This document shows positions 8,388 through 17,777 of a DNA stretch of 54,079 nt, in pieces. Source of the DNA: Xanthobacteraceae bacterium (GTDB taxonomy: Bacteria; Pseudomonadota; Alphaproteobacteria; Rhizobiales; Xanthobacteraceae); contig JAIESI010000029.1 in the NCBI GenBank assembly GCA_019746135.1, positions 1 through 54,079 on the forward strand, written 5' to 3'. A program made the translations under genes and the position numbers. Positions within the stretch are counted from its first letter, which is position 1, and each line of letters opens with the position of its first letter. The notes beneath the pieces were generated by a model, which saw nothing but the letters and a program-made list of their open reading frames with translations, was not told the origin of the DNA and did no database searches.

Positions 8388-10442
8388 ATGTCGGAGGGGA
8401 AGGAAGCGGCCGGGGCCGCGACGTCGGGCATTTCCGACGAGGCGCTGAAGAAGGCCGAGCATTACATCGAGGCGGAAGAGGGCGCGCAGAACCGCCTGTC
8501 GGGCCCGGCCGGGACCGCGGCCATGTCGGTCGCGGTGGCGATGTCGGTGTTTCATCTCTACGCGGCGATTGCCGGCGCGTGGCCGTTCCAGGATTTCCCG
8601 ATCATTGCCACGCAGCCGTTGCGCTACGCGCATGTCGCTTTCGTCCTGGTCCTGAGCTTCCTGTTGTTTCCGATGGCGATGCGGTTTCGCAACCGCATCC
8701 GTTGGTGGGACGTGGTGCTGGGCCTCGCTGGAGCTGCGATCCTCGTCTACGCGATCGAGGGCGGCGAGGACTTCACCGACCGCGCCACCATGCCGACGCG
8801 GCTCGACACCATCCTCGGCATCATCTTCATCGTGCTGCTGCTCGAAGCGACCCGCCGCACCACCGGCTGGATCGTGCCGGTGGTGGCGATCGGCTTCCTC
8901 GCCTACGCCTATTTCGGCCCGTCGCTGCCGCAGCCCTGGACCCATCGCGGCTTCGACATAGGCCAGATCGTCGGTCAGCTTTTCATCACGCTGGAAGGCA
9001 TCTTCGGCATCCCGGTCGACGTATCGTCGTCGCTGATCATCCTGTTCACGATCTACGGCGCGTTCCTGCAGCACTCCGGCGCGGGCAAGTTCTTCATCGA
9101 CTTCTCGATGGCGCTGATGGGCAACAAGGCCAACAGCGCCGGCCGCACCGTGGTGCTGTCGTCGTTCCTGCTCGGCGGGCCGTCGGGCTCGGGGGTGGCC
9201 ACCACCGTCACCATCGGCGCGGTGGCCTATCCGATGATGGAGAAGGCGGGCTTCGAGAAGAACGCCGCGGGCGGCCTGCTCGCGGCCGGCGGGCTCGGTG
9301 CGATCATCTCGCCGCCGGTGCTGGGCGCGGCCGCGTTCCTGATCGCTGAATTCCTCAAGATCAGCTATCTCGACGTGATCTGGATGGCGACCATCCCGAC
9401 CTGCCTCTATTACCTTGCGCTGCTGTTCATGGTCGAGCTCGACGCCAAGCGCTTCGGCGCGAGCGCCGTCGACGTGAGCCAGGACCTGTCGTTGTGGCAA
9501 TTGACGCGCCGCTACGGCTTCCACTTCATCTCGCTGATATCGATCGTCGTCTTCATGCTGTGGGGCTATTCGCCGACCCTTTCGGTGTTCTGGTCGACCG
9601 TGCTCACCTTCGGCTTGAGCTTCCTCGCCCGCGAGACTGCGCTGACGCCGAAGCGCCTGGTGCGCACGCTTGCCGACGGCTCGACCGGCGTGCTGACCGC
9701 GGCGACCACCTGCGCCACCGCGGGCATCATCGTCGGCGTCGTCACGCTCACCGGGCTTGGCCTGAAGTTCTCGGCGATCGTGATCGCCTATGCGGGCGGA
9801 AGCCTGCTGCTCACCGCGCTCTATACCGCGCTGATCGTCTGGATCATCGGCCTCGCCGTGCCGGTGACGGCGTCCTACATCATCTGCGCGGTGATCGCCG
9901 CGCCGGCAATGACCAAGCTCGGCGTGCCGGACGTCGCCGCGCACATGTTCATCTTCTATTACTCGGTGCTGTCCGAGGTCTCGCCGCCGACCGCGCTGTC
10001 GCCGTTCGCGGCGGCGGCCATCACCGGCGGCGATCCCTACAAGACCACCTTGCAGGCGTGGAAATACACGCTGCCGGCGTTCCTGGTGCCGTTCGTGTTC
10101 GTGCTCGATCCGCAGGGACTTGGGCTGCTGCTCAAGCTGCCGAAGGACGGCTCCTGGATCGACATCGTCGAGATCACGCTCAAGACCGCGGCGGGCCTCG
10201 CCGCGCTTGCCGCCGCGGCACAAGGCTGGGCGCTGCGCCGCACAACGGCGAGCGAGCGCGGGCTGCTGACGCTCGCCGGCCTGCTGCTGGTGTTCCCGAG
10301 CCTGATCGAGGCGCTGATGGAAGCCATAGTCGGCCACGACATCAGCTACACCGCGACATTTGGCTTGGCATTGGCCGCGGCCGTCCTGCTAAAACAGCGT
10401 ATGCAACCGGCGACGCCAGAAGCGCCGGCCACGCGCGGATGA
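8388..10442 (+). CDS. TRAP transporter permease, 4TM/12TM fusion (TAXI type)
   Basis: This is the inner-membrane permease of a TRAP uptake system. The small (DctQ-like) and large (DctM-like) subunits are fused in one chain, as is usual for TAXI-type systems. I chose the ATG at 8388 (MSEGKEAAGA), preceded by AGAGGGG. A soluble N-terminus of about 40 residues is followed by hydrophobic helices, then the large-subunit core with GGPSGSGVATTVTIG, LLAAGGLGAIISPPVLGAAAF and SEVSPPTALSPFAAAAITG. The C-terminal 100 residues add further helices. The protein has about 684 residues. The partner binding protein starts about 25 bases downstream. The substrate is unknown; known TAXI systems often carry dicarboxylates or amino-acid-like acids. 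Confidence 0.95.
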   Translation: MSEGKEAAGAATSGISDEALKKAEHYIEAEEGAQNRLSGPAGTAAMSVAVAMSVFHLYAAIAGAWPFQDFPIIATQPLRYAHVAFVLVLSFLLFPMAMRFRNRIRWWDVVLGLAGAAILVYAIEGGEDFTDRATMPTRLDTILGIIFIVLLLEATRRTTGWIVPVVAIGFLAYAYFGPSLPQPWTHRGFDIGQIVGQLFITLEGIFGIPVDVSSSLIILFTIYGAFLQHSGAGKFFIDFSMALMGNKANSAGRTVVLSSFLLGGPSGSGVATTVTIGAVAYPMMEKAGFEKNAAGGLLAAGGLGAIISPPVLGAAAFLIAEFLKISYLDVIWMATIPTCLYYLALLFMVELDAKRFGASAVDVSQDLSLWQLTRRYGFHFISLISIVVFMLWGYSPTLSVFWSTVLTFGLSFLARETALTPKRLVRTLADGSTGVLTAATTCATAGIIVGVVTLTGLGLKFSAIVIAYAGGSLLLTALYTALIVWIIGLAVPVTASYIICAVIAAPAMTKLGVPDVAAHMFIFYYSVLSEVSPPTALSPFAAAAITGGDPYKTTLQAWKYTLPAFLVPFVFVLDPQGLGLLLKLPKDGSWIDIVEITLKTAAGLAALAAAAQGWALRRTTASERGLLTLAGLLLVFPSLIEALMEAIVGHDISYTATFGLALAAAVLLKQRMQPATPEAPATRG

Positions 10443-10469
10443 GATTTTTGGGTTCAAGGGAGAATGGAC

Positions 10470-11447
10470 ATGAAACGTAGAGGATTGGTCGGCGGATTGT
10501 TTCTGGGTGGCCTCGCCGCGGCAGCGGCGCTGTTCGGCACCGCGGCACTGGCGCAGCAGCTCAACATTGCGATCGCAACCGGCGGCACCGGCGGTGTCTA
10601 TTATCCGCTCGGCGGCGGCATGGCGAACGTGCTGACCAAGTACGTGCCGGGCGCAGCCGCGACCGCGCGCGTCACCGGCGGCTCGGTCGACAACCTCAAG
10701 CTGATCGGCTCCAAGCAGAGCGAAGTGGCGCTGGTGATGGTCGACGCCGCGCTCGATGCGCTCAAAGGCGAGGACAAGTTCAAGGGCAACAAGGTCGAGG
10801 TCCGCACCTTGATGGTGCTCTATCCGAACCGCATGCATGTGGTGACGGCGGAAGGCAAGGGCATCGAGAAGATGTCCGACCTCAAGGGCAAGCGCGTCTC
10901 CACCGGCTCGCCCGGCAGCGCGACGGAGGTGATGGCGTTTCGCGTCATCGAAGCCGCGGGTCTTGACAAGGACAAGGATATGAGGCGCGAGCGGCTCGGC
11001 GTCGCCGAGTCGACCAACGCGATCAAGGACGGCAAGATCGACGCCTACTTCTGGGTCGGCGGCCTGCCGACCGCGGCGGTGACCGATCTCGGCGCGTCGC
11101 CCGGCGTCAAGATCAAGCTGGTCGATCATTCCGACGTGGTCGACAAGATGAACGCCAAGTATGGCGGCATCTACAGCGCCGGCGTCATTCCGGCCAAGAC
11201 CTATCCGGGCCAGGAGAAGGACAACGCGATCTCGGTGGTGCAGAACATCCTGGTCGCCAACGCCGACATGCCCGACAAGGTCGCCTACGACATCGTCAAG
11301 ACCTTCATCGAGAAGCAGGCGGAGCTCGTCGCCGTGCACGGCGAGGCGAAGAGCATCACGCTCGAGAACCAGGGCCCGAAGAACTCGCCGATCCCGTGGC
11401 ACCCGGGCGCGGCCAAGTACTTCACCGAGAAGGGCGTGAAGATGTAA
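10470..11447 (+). CDS. TAXI-family TRAP transporter solute-binding protein
   Basis: This is the periplasmic receptor for the fused permease just upstream. It begins with a signal peptide (MKRRGLVGGLF...AALAQQ), followed by the TAXI hallmark NIAIATGGTGGVYYPLGG and the later core STGSPGSATEVMAFRV. The ATG at 10470 has AAGGGAG seven bases upstream. An ATG at 10464 would add two residues but places that site only one base away. About 325 residues is standard. Tight spacing to the permease supports one operon, and the hairpin at 11475-11500 probably ends the transcript. Confidence 0.95.
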   Translation: MKRRGLVGGLFLGGLAAAAALFGTAALAQQLNIAIATGGTGGVYYPLGGGMANVLTKYVPGAAATARVTGGSVDNLKLIGSKQSEVALVMVDAALDALKGEDKFKGNKVEVRTLMVLYPNRMHVVTAEGKGIEKMSDLKGKRVSTGSPGSATEVMAFRVIEAAGLDKDKDMRRERLGVAESTNAIKDGKIDAYFWVGGLPTAAVTDLGASPGVKIKLVDHSDVVDKMNAKYGGIYSAGVIPAKTYPGQEKDNAISVVQNILVANADMPDKVAYDIVKTFIEKQAELVAVHGEAKSITLENQGPKNSPIPWHPGAAKYFTEKGVKM

Positions 11448-11474
11448 TTCGCGCGGCAGCATTCGCGCATGCAG

Positions 11475-11500
11475 CGGCCGGCGGAAACGCCGGCCGTTTG
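11475..11500 (+). terminator. Rho-independent terminator after the TRAP operon
   Basis: CGGCCGGCG-GAAA-CGCCGGCCG forms a perfect nine-base stem with a stable GNRA-type tetraloop, followed by TTTG. It lies 28 bases after the stop of the TAXI receptor gene. The T-tract is short, but the stem is very strong. Confidence 0.75.
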
Positions 11501-11646
11501 CATTTGGATCTGGCTGGGCGACAAAGCACAACGCGCTCGTGCTATTTCCGGCGTGGAACCCGTTGCTGCCGCGGCGATCCGCTGTGAGCCGGGCCTTGTC
11601 ATTCAATGGCCTTTTGCCTTGAATTGTCGCGGCGACGAACAGGTTC

Positions 11647-14061
11647 GTGCGCTGGGATGGGGGGCCCGTGCGCGAGGTGGAACGGCTCATAGCGCTCGCA
11701 ATCTGTCGGCGGTTGCGGCGCGCCGCGATTGCGGCCGTCGCGGCTGTGGCCGCGTCGCTCGCGGGCGGCGAGGCGGCGCGGGCAAGCTGCGATCCCGCCG
11801 CGGGCAGCAACGTCACAGCCACCTGCACGGCCACGACCACCGATCAGGACGGCACCAGCGGCTACGGCACTGGAGGCGAGACCAGCCTCAACGTCACGGT
11901 CGTGCCGGGCGCAAGTGTCACCGGGACGGACCGCGGCATCTTCTTCAATACCGCGTCGAGAATTTCGGCTCCATCTCGGGCGGGTCCAGGGGCATCGACG
12001 CCGTCACCGTGACCGTGAACAATTCCGGGACCATCTCCGGGAGCCTCGAAGCCATCAGAGCCACCACCGCGAGCGTGATCAATTCCGGCACCATCACGGC
12101 GGGCCAAAGGGGCATCTTGGCCAGCGGCGCAGCCAGCGTGATCAATTCCGGCACGATCTCGGGAGCCACCTTCGGCATTGCCGGCGCCAATGCTGCCAAC
12201 GTGATCAATTCCGGCACCATTTCGGGGGCTGACGGAATCGCCGCCCCGATCGCCAACGTCAGCAATTCCGGCACCATCGCGGGGGGCGACTTCGGCGTCC
12301 GCGCTTCCAACAGCGCCAACGTGACCAATTCCGGTACCATCTCGGGCACTCGAGGCATCGACGCCACCACCGCCACAGTGAACAATTCCGGGACCATCTC
12401 CGGAAATCTCGAAGCCATCCGAGCCACCACGCGCAAGCGTGATCAATTCCGGCACCATCACGGCGGGCCAAAGGGGTATCTTGGCCAGCGTGATCAATTC
12501 CGGCACGATCAGAGCGACGATCGGCATCGGCATCGAAGGCCTCACCGTCAACGCGACCAATTCCGGCACGATCTCGGGGGCCGTCTTCGGCCTTGTCGGC
12601 GCCAACGCTGCCAACGTGATCAATTACGGCACCATTTCGGGAGGTGACGGAATCGCCGCCCCGATCGCCAACGTCAGCAATTCCGGCACCATCGCGGGGA
12701 GCGACTTTGGCGTCCGCGCCTCCAACAGCGCCAACGTGACCAACTCCGGTATCATCTCCGGCGGCGTGGCCGCGCTCCAGTTCGCCGGCAATCCCGACAT
12801 GCTGACGCTGTTCCCCGGCTCGCGCATTGTCGGCGCGATCAACCTCGGCGGCGGCGGCGATACGGTGACCTTCCGTGGCGGCAACCACAACCTCACCTTC
12901 GACACGCTCGCCGGGGCGACGGTGGCCGGCACGACGCCGTTCGTCGTGTCAGGCAATCGCGCGGTCGCGATCGATCCGACGCCGTTCGCGATGACCGACC
13001 GCAACCTGCTGGACTTCTCGCGAATGGTCGCGGCGGTGATCCCCGAGATCGAGAACACGGGCACAGCCGGCGGCGCGCCGCTCGCTTTTGCCGCCGCGGG
13101 CCGCAGCTCCGCCGATGTCGTCGCCGATGCTTTCGCGGCAGCGATCCCCGGGCTCGCCTATGCCGGAGAGGCCACGGTGTTCAGCAATCCGACCATGGTC
13201 TATGCCGGCGGCACCGCGGTGTGGGCGCGCGGCTTTGCCGGCAAGCGCGTGCAGCAGGGTGACGATGTGCTGCTGCGCACCGAGAATCAGTTCTACGGCG
13301 GCATGCTCGGAGCCGAGTGGCAGGCGGGGTCGAACCGGCGGCTCGGCCTGTTCGCCGGCGGCGGCGAGGCGAAGAGCAGCCTCGATCTCAACTATGGCGG
13401 GACGAAAAGTACGCTCGTGCTCGGCGGCGCTTGCGCGCGCTATCGTGTTGCCAACGCGTTCCTGCATCTCACGGTGCAGGGCGGCCACTCCGGCAACGAT
13501 ACGCAGCGGCTGATCAACAACAACCTCGCGGCAGGCGGCACCGAGACAGCCGCCGCGAGCTTCAACGGCTGGTACGTCACACCGGAGGCGCACTTCGGCT
13601 TCAACCGTGCGCTCGGCACGTGGGGCGGCGCGGCCTATGCGCTCAGCCCGAGCTTGCGCGTGCGTTATCTCTACGCCGCGTTCGACGGCTACACGGAAAG
13701 CGGCTCGACCGCGAACCTGACGGTGGGCACGCGCACCGTTCAGGACTTCGAGGAGCGCGGCGAGCTGAAGTTCACCCGCACCCAGACGCTCGGGACCACG
13801 GCGGTCATCGCCACCAGCATCTATGGCGGCGTGCTGGCGGTGCAACGCATCGGCGACAGCACGGTCGATGCGGCGCTGCTCGGCCAGGCAATTCCGTTCG
13901 CGACACCGGGCGAGGAGCAGGTGTGGGGCGGTTACGGCGGCGCAAGCCTTGCATGGCGTACCGCCGAGCGCGTCTCCGTATTCGGCGCGGCCGAATACAC
14001 CGCGCCGTCCGACGACAGCTCGATCATCAGCGGCCGCGCCGGATTGCGCGTGGCGTTCTGA
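11647..14061 (+). pseudogene. Repeat-rich autotransporter, two frameshifts
   Basis: The reading splits over three frames. 11647 to about 11958 (GTG start) gives a signal peptide (LRRAAIAAVAAVAASLAGG) and passenger start. About 11960-12430 gives repeats such as NSGTISG...ANVINSGTI in another frame. About 12435-14061 returns to the first frame with more repeats and a C-terminal autotransporter beta-barrel ending SGRAGLRVAF, with the terminal Phe such barrels use. The first break fits one lost base near 11959 (TCG then AGAATTTCGGC). The second is one gained base near 12431: the copy at 12419-12442 reads ACCACGCGCAAGCGTG where the copy at 12057-12079 reads ACCACCGCGAGCGTG. An intact version would be about 800 residues, a type Va surface protein. 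Read as is, the first frame stops at 12012. Confidence 0.85.
12015..12770 (+). repeat. Autotransporter passenger repeats, duplicated block
   Basis: Units of about 50-65 bases encode N-S-G-T-I-S/T-G followed by a variable stretch and A-N/S-V. A higher-order duplication is visible. The block from GTGAACAATTCCGGGACC at 12015 recurs at 12378, 363 bases later, and the block ending NSANVTNSG at 12321 recurs at 12736, 415 bases later. The second block therefore carries about one extra unit. Such repeats normally build a beta-solenoid stalk. Confidence 0.85.
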
Positions 14062-14303
14062 GCGGATTGTTTGCTTTTCGTTTCCCGCATGTTCGCGCGT
14101 TGACGAAGCGTTTACCAACCCATGTTGGCGCAGCGGCACGTCCGTTCTCCCTCGCGCCGCGCGAAACGCGCGCCTTAACCGCTTCGCAAGGTTAATCGGA
14201 CCATAAATAAATCCGTCGCCTTGGAGTCTTTGTGGGCTCCGACAGCCGGCGTTTTGTGTGCGTTGCGTACCGTCCCGTTGCGTTCAGTGGCGTGAGCGTT
14301 TGA

Positions 14304-15911
14304 ATGGTTGTGTCGCGTAGCCGGCCGAAGGGAGCCAAGCACTACGCTTCCTTCGGCCTCGGCGTCCTGGTGATGGGGCTGATGCCGAGAACGATCGGCT
14401 ATCAGGACCTTGCCGCGCTGATGGCGCGGCAGCCCGACGTGTCGCAGCGCGCGCGCGCCCACATGCTGGCGTCGCCGTTCGGTACGATCCACGCCGCGAC
14501 CTTCAGCTTCCCGCAGCCGGTCGGCACTGTGATTCCCGAGCCGCCGCTGGCACGGCTTGCCAGCGTCACGAGCGATCCGGTCATCACCGGCTCGATCCAG
14601 TTCGACTCCGGCATGCCGATGCAGCTCTACCGGCCGCGGCTCGACTTCCCCTCGGTCAACCGCACGCTCAAGGGCGACCTGCTGGTGCCGCGGCGGCGCG
14701 AGCAGCCGCAGCCGGCGCCCAAGCGCGATCTCGTGCCGGGCAAGGTGAAGACCGTGTCGTTTCCGCGGCCGGCGGACATGCCGGCGGGCGAGCCGCCGGA
14801 GGCCGCCGTCCCGGTGCCGGCCGCGCTGGAGCCCAAGATCGAGCCCAAGATCGAGCCCAAGATCGAGACCAAGGTCGAAGCGAAGCCCGAGCCAAAGTCC
14901 GAACCGGGCGCGCTGACGCCGTCCGACCTGGCGCTGAAGCCGGACGCTGCGCCCGCGCCCAAGGTCGAGACGCAGATCGAGACCAAGCCCGAGGCAAAGC
15001 CCGAGACCAAGGCCGAGGCGAAGCCCACAGGCTTCGCGCTCGCGTCGGCTTCGCCCGAACCGCGCGACCTGCCGGCGCGCGTTGCGCCGCTGCAGCAGAC
15101 CATCGACGAAAGCAACGCCGCGGTGCGGCTCGGCCGGCTCTACTTCGGCAACAATCCGGTCGGCGACGAGGTCGGCGCGATCCAGCCCTGGCCGATGGAC
15201 GAGGAGTGGCAGGTCGAGGTTCCCCGCGCGCGCGATCCCGACCTCAAGCAATCGGCGCTGACGCCGGCCGATGCCGACTTTAATTACGAGACGCCGGGCG
15301 CGACCCCGGTCGAGCCTTCCGCCGGCGAGACCGTTGCGCCGAAGGGCGAGGTGACCGGCCCGCTCAGGCGTCCGAAGACGCCGGCCGAGCGGCTCGGCCT
15401 CGATGCCAAACAGCGGGTGAAGTCGGAGAAGTGCCTCGCCGACGCGGTCTATTTCGAGTCGCGCGGCGAAACCAAGCGCGGGCAGATCGCGGTGGCGCAG
15501 GTGGTCCTAAACCGCGTGTTCTCCGGCTTCTATCCCAACAACGTCTGCGGCGTGGTCTACCAGAATGCGCACCGCAAGCTCGCCTGCCAGTTCACCTTCG
15601 CCTGCGACGGCATTCCCGACGTTGTGAGGGAGCCGGACATGTGGAAGCAGGCGACCGAAATCGCCCGCGACATGCTCGACGGCAAACTCTGGCTGCCCGA
15701 GGTCGGGCACTCGACGCACTACCACGCCTACTGGGTGCATCCGGCCTGGGTTCGCGAGATGAATCGCAAGCAGAAGATCGGCGTGCACAGCTTCTACCGG
15801 CCGCGCGCCTGGGGCGACGGTTCGGAGGTGGGCCCGCTCAATGCCTCGCAGGTGCCGGCGCAGCCGCAGGCTCCGGCCGCGGACGACGCAGCCAACAAGG
15901 CGAAGCTGTAA
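14304..15911 (+). CDS. SleB-type cell wall hydrolase with long disordered linker
   Basis: The C-terminal 150 residues match the SleB/Hydrolase_2 family: CLADAVYFESRGE, GQIAVAQVVLNRV, YPNNVCGVVYQNAH, CQFTFACDG, HSTHYHAYWVHPAW. These enzymes cut the peptidoglycan glycan strand as lytic transglycosylases. The N-terminus holds one hydrophobic segment (near 15-35), probably a signal anchor. Between them lies a Pro/Lys/Glu-rich linker with three tandem copies of EPKIEPKI-like units near 14829-14880 and further PKxE variants. The domain therefore probably sits in the periplasm on a flexible tether. The gene has 535 codons and begins at ATG 14304. The 242 bases before it hold no gene. Confidence 0.88.
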   Translation: MVVSRSRPKGAKHYASFGLGVLVMGLMPRTIGYQDLAALMARQPDVSQRARAHMLASPFGTIHAATFSFPQPVGTVIPEPPLARLASVTSDPVITGSIQFDSGMPMQLYRPRLDFPSVNRTLKGDLLVPRRREQPQPAPKRDLVPGKVKTVSFPRPADMPAGEPPEAAVPVPAALEPKIEPKIEPKIETKVEAKPEPKSEPGALTPSDLALKPDAAPAPKVETQIETKPEAKPETKAEAKPTGFALASASPEPRDLPARVAPLQQTIDESNAAVRLGRLYFGNNPVGDEVGAIQPWPMDEEWQVEVPRARDPDLKQSALTPADADFNYETPGATPVEPSAGETVAPKGEVTGPLRRPKTPAERLGLDAKQRVKSEKCLADAVYFESRGETKRGQIAVAQVVLNRVFSGFYPNNVCGVVYQNAHRKLACQFTFACDGIPDVVREPDMWKQATEIARDMLDGKLWLPEVGHSTHYHAYWVHPAWVREMNRKQKIGVHSFYRPRAWGDGSEVGPLNASQVPAQPQAPAADDAANKAKL

Positions 15912-15980
15912 GGAACAGCCGCAGCGGTTCGCCCGCCGGATGGCAACAGGGTACCGATCCGGGCCGGGACAATGCGGCCA

Positions 15981-16016
15981 GTGACAATTGTCACATGTCA
16001 GTCGCAGCGGCTGCGA
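15981..16016. promoter_or_regulatory. Two back-to-back palindromes upstream of the HTH gene
   Basis: GTGACAATTGTCAC at 15981-15994 is a perfect 14-base palindrome. TCGCAGC-G-GCTGCGA at 16002-16016 is a perfect inverted repeat with seven-base arms. They lie 100-130 bases before the start of the stand-alone LysR-type DNA-binding gene. The first looks like a protein operator; the second could be either an operator or a short hairpin. Regulator and function are not known. Confidence 0.5.
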
Positions 16017-16113
16017 TAGTCTGCAACCAGACTTGAGCCGCTTCCCAACCGGTGCCTGGCCGGACTTTTCAGCCAGCTACGCTTTTCAGAATTGACTTGC
16101 CAAGGAGGCCACC

Positions 16114-16485
16114 ATGTTAGGCCGAATCCAGTTTCAACACGTTCGCTATTTCCTGGCGCTTGCCGCCGAGGCAAACTTCACCCGCGCGGCGAAGCGCTGC
16201 GGCGTTTCACAGCCGTCGCTCACCAATGCGATCAAATCGCTGGAGCTCTCGCTCGGCGGCCGGCTGTTCGAGCGGGGCATGAAGGGCTGCCGCCTCACCG
16301 AGCTCGGCACGAGCCTGCGCCCGCACTTCGAGCGGTTGCAAAGCGGCGCGGAGCAGGTCGGCCGGATCGCCAGACGATTTCAGACGGCCGGCGAGCCGCA
16401 AGCGTCCGGCAAACAGCCGATCGTCTACGCCCGCAGCGGCCCGCGACCGGCGCGGAGTGCTGGGGCTGCGACGGCGATGCTGTAG
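16114..16485 (+). CDS. Stand-alone LysR-type winged-helix protein
   Basis: The first 65 residues are a clear LysR-family DNA-binding domain: FQHVRYFLALAAEANFTRAA, KRCGVSQPSLTNAIKSLE and LGGRLFERGMKGCRLTELG. A linker helix follows to about residue 90 and the protein ends at 123. The roughly 200-residue effector-binding domain of a normal LysR regulator is absent. AAGGAGG lies seven bases before the ATG. Downstream sequence in other frames does not show a lost effector domain, so this is a natural short form or an old truncation. It could act as a ligand-independent DNA-binding protein or compete with a full-length regulator. Confidence 0.85.
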   Translation: MLGRIQFQHVRYFLALAAEANFTRAAKRCGVSQPSLTNAIKSLELSLGGRLFERGMKGCRLTELGTSLRPHFERLQSGAEQVGRIARRFQTAGEPQASGKQPIVYARSGPRPARSAGAATAML

Positions 16486-16589
16486 CAGCAAACGATTTGT
16501 TTATCGTTGTGGCACCGGCGCTCGCATTTGCCCCGTTGCAGCGCTGATGCTGCCATGCGGGTTCCATATTCCGCTCGCATCTTCGCGCG

Positions 16590-16766
16590 ATGGAATTGGA
16601 TCAGCCGTTGAAGTTCGGTTCGCTTTGTCCCCGGTGCGACATAGGCATGATGCGGGTTGAGCGCCGGGCTCCCGACTGGCGCAATCCCGGCAAGAGCAGG
16701 GTGACCTACCGGTGCAGCGAGTGCGAGCACGAGGTCGCGCAGACGCGGGATAATCGGTTTGTTTGA
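16590..16766 (+). CDS. 58-residue zinc-ribbon protein
   Basis: An ATG at 16590 opens a short frame to TGA at 16764-16766. The product has two CxxC knuckles, CPRC near residues 13-16 and CSEC near 45-48, about 30 residues apart. This is the classic zinc-ribbon layout. Between them are MMRVERRAPDWRNPGKSR and VTYRCSECEHEVAQT. It is rich in Arg, which suggests nucleic-acid or protein binding. No strong ribosome site is seen. It follows the stand-alone HTH gene by 104 bases on the same strand. The function is unknown. Confidence 0.65.
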   Translation: MELDQPLKFGSLCPRCDIGMMRVERRAPDWRNPGKSRVTYRCSECEHEVAQTRDNRFV

Positions 16767-16805
16767 TAACGCAGTGTCGGAAACGGCCGGCTTGCGCAAC
16801 TCTCG

Positions 16806-16854
16806 TGTCCCAGCCGCAGTGTACCGCGTAGCGGTGCACTGCAGACCCGGGACA
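16806..16854. repeat. Palindromic intergenic repeat between convergent genes
   Basis: TGTCCC at 16806-16811 pairs with GGGACA at 16849-16854. Inside it, GCAGTGTACCGC-GTA-GCGGTGCACTGC (16816-16842) forms a 12-base stem with one G-T pair. The element sits between the zinc-ribbon gene and the 3' end of nadC, so it may terminate both. Elements of this form are dispersed in Bradyrhizobium-like genomes. Confidence 0.7.
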
Positions 16855-16864
16855 AGGGAGTGCC

Positions 16865-17761
16865 TTACATCTCGATATCGAGGCCGACGTCGAGCGCGGG
16901 GGCCGAATGCGTGAGCGCCCCCGACGAGGCATAGTCCACGCCGGTTGCGGCAATGTCGGCGATGGTGTCGAGCGTGATGCCGCCGGAGGCCTCGACCACG
17001 AGGCGACCGCCCACCAGGGCCGTCGCCTTCCGCATCGAGGCGATGTCGAAATTGTCGATCAGCACCACGTCGGCGAGGCCGCATTCCAGCACGTCGGCAA
17101 GCTGCTCGAGCGAGTCCACCTCGATCTCGATCTTCACCAGATGGCCGGCATTGGCGCGGGCGCGCTCCAGCACCGGGCGGATGCCGCCCGCGACCGCGAT
17201 GTGATTGTCCTTGATCAGGATCGCGTCATCCAGGCCGAAGCGGTGGTTGAAGCCGCCGCCGCAGCGCACCGCGTATTTCTCGAGCGAGCGCAGCCCGGGC
17301 GTGGTCTTGCGGGTGCAGCAGATGCGGGTCTTGCCGGAGCCCACCTTGCGCACGAACGCCTGGGTCGCGGTGGCGACGCCCGAGAGGTGCTGCACGAAAT
17401 TGAGCGCCACGCGCTCGGCCGAGAGGACGGCCCGCGCATCGCCGTTGATGTGCATCAGCGCGGCCTTGGCTTCGACCGTAGCGCCGTCGCGCACCACCGG
17501 CACGATCTCGATGTCGGGCGAGAGCTTTCGGAAGCAGGCGACGGCGAGGGGGAGGCCCGAGATGGTGCCGGCCTTGCGCGCCGCCATCACGGTGCGGCTC
17601 GGCGTGCCGACCGGCACGGTTGCGATGGACGTCACGTCGCCGGCGCGGCCGAGATCCTCGGCGAGCGCGCGCGTCACCGCGTCCTCGATCTCCAGCGGCG
17701 AGATGAAGCCGCCCGGATAGGTCAGGGTCTCGATCAGACTTTCCGTCGCCCGTGTCAGCAT
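16865..17761 (-). CDS. nadC: Nicotinate-nucleotide pyrophosphorylase (carboxylating)
   Basis: NadC (quinolinate phosphoribosyltransferase) converts quinolinate and PRPP to nicotinate mononucleotide, CO2 and PPi, the third step of de novo NAD synthesis. Signatures are EDLGRAGDVTS, ERVALNFVQHLSGVAT, the PRPP/quinolinate motif CTRKTTPGLRSLEKYAVRCG, GGFNHRFGLDDAILIKDNHI and VEASGGITLDTI. The 298-residue length is normal. It starts 16 bases after the nadA stop on the same strand, so both are in one operon. The usual third gene, nadB (L-aspartate oxidase), is not next to them. Confidence 0.96.
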   Translation of the reverse strand: MLTRATESLIETLTYPGGFISPLEIEDAVTRALAEDLGRAGDVTSIATVPVGTPSRTVMAARKAGTISGLPLAVACFRKLSPDIEIVPVVRDGATVEAKAALMHINGDARAVLSAERVALNFVQHLSGVATATQAFVRKVGSGKTRICCTRKTTPGLRSLEKYAVRCGGGFNHRFGLDDAILIKDNHIAVAGGIRPVLERARANAGHLVKIEIEVDSLEQLADVLECGLADVVLIDNFDIASMRKATALVGGRLVVEASGGITLDTIADIAATGVDYASSGALTHSAPALDVGLDIEM

Positions 17762-17777
17762 GATGCCACTCGCCGTT

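Noticed and set aside
8154..10337. A 727-residue minus-strand frame opposite the TRAP permease gene
   Set aside because: Composition is low-complexity Arg/His/Asp and overlaps a clear membrane protein completely. It is a shadow.
12015..12770. CRISPR array
   Set aside because: The repeats are coding, imperfect and without regular unique spacers; they encode an N-S-G-T-I passenger.
14829..15030. Separate repeat element in the SleB-like gene
   Set aside because: The EPKI/KPE repeats are in frame and form the protein's linker, so they are part of the gene and not a mobile repeat.
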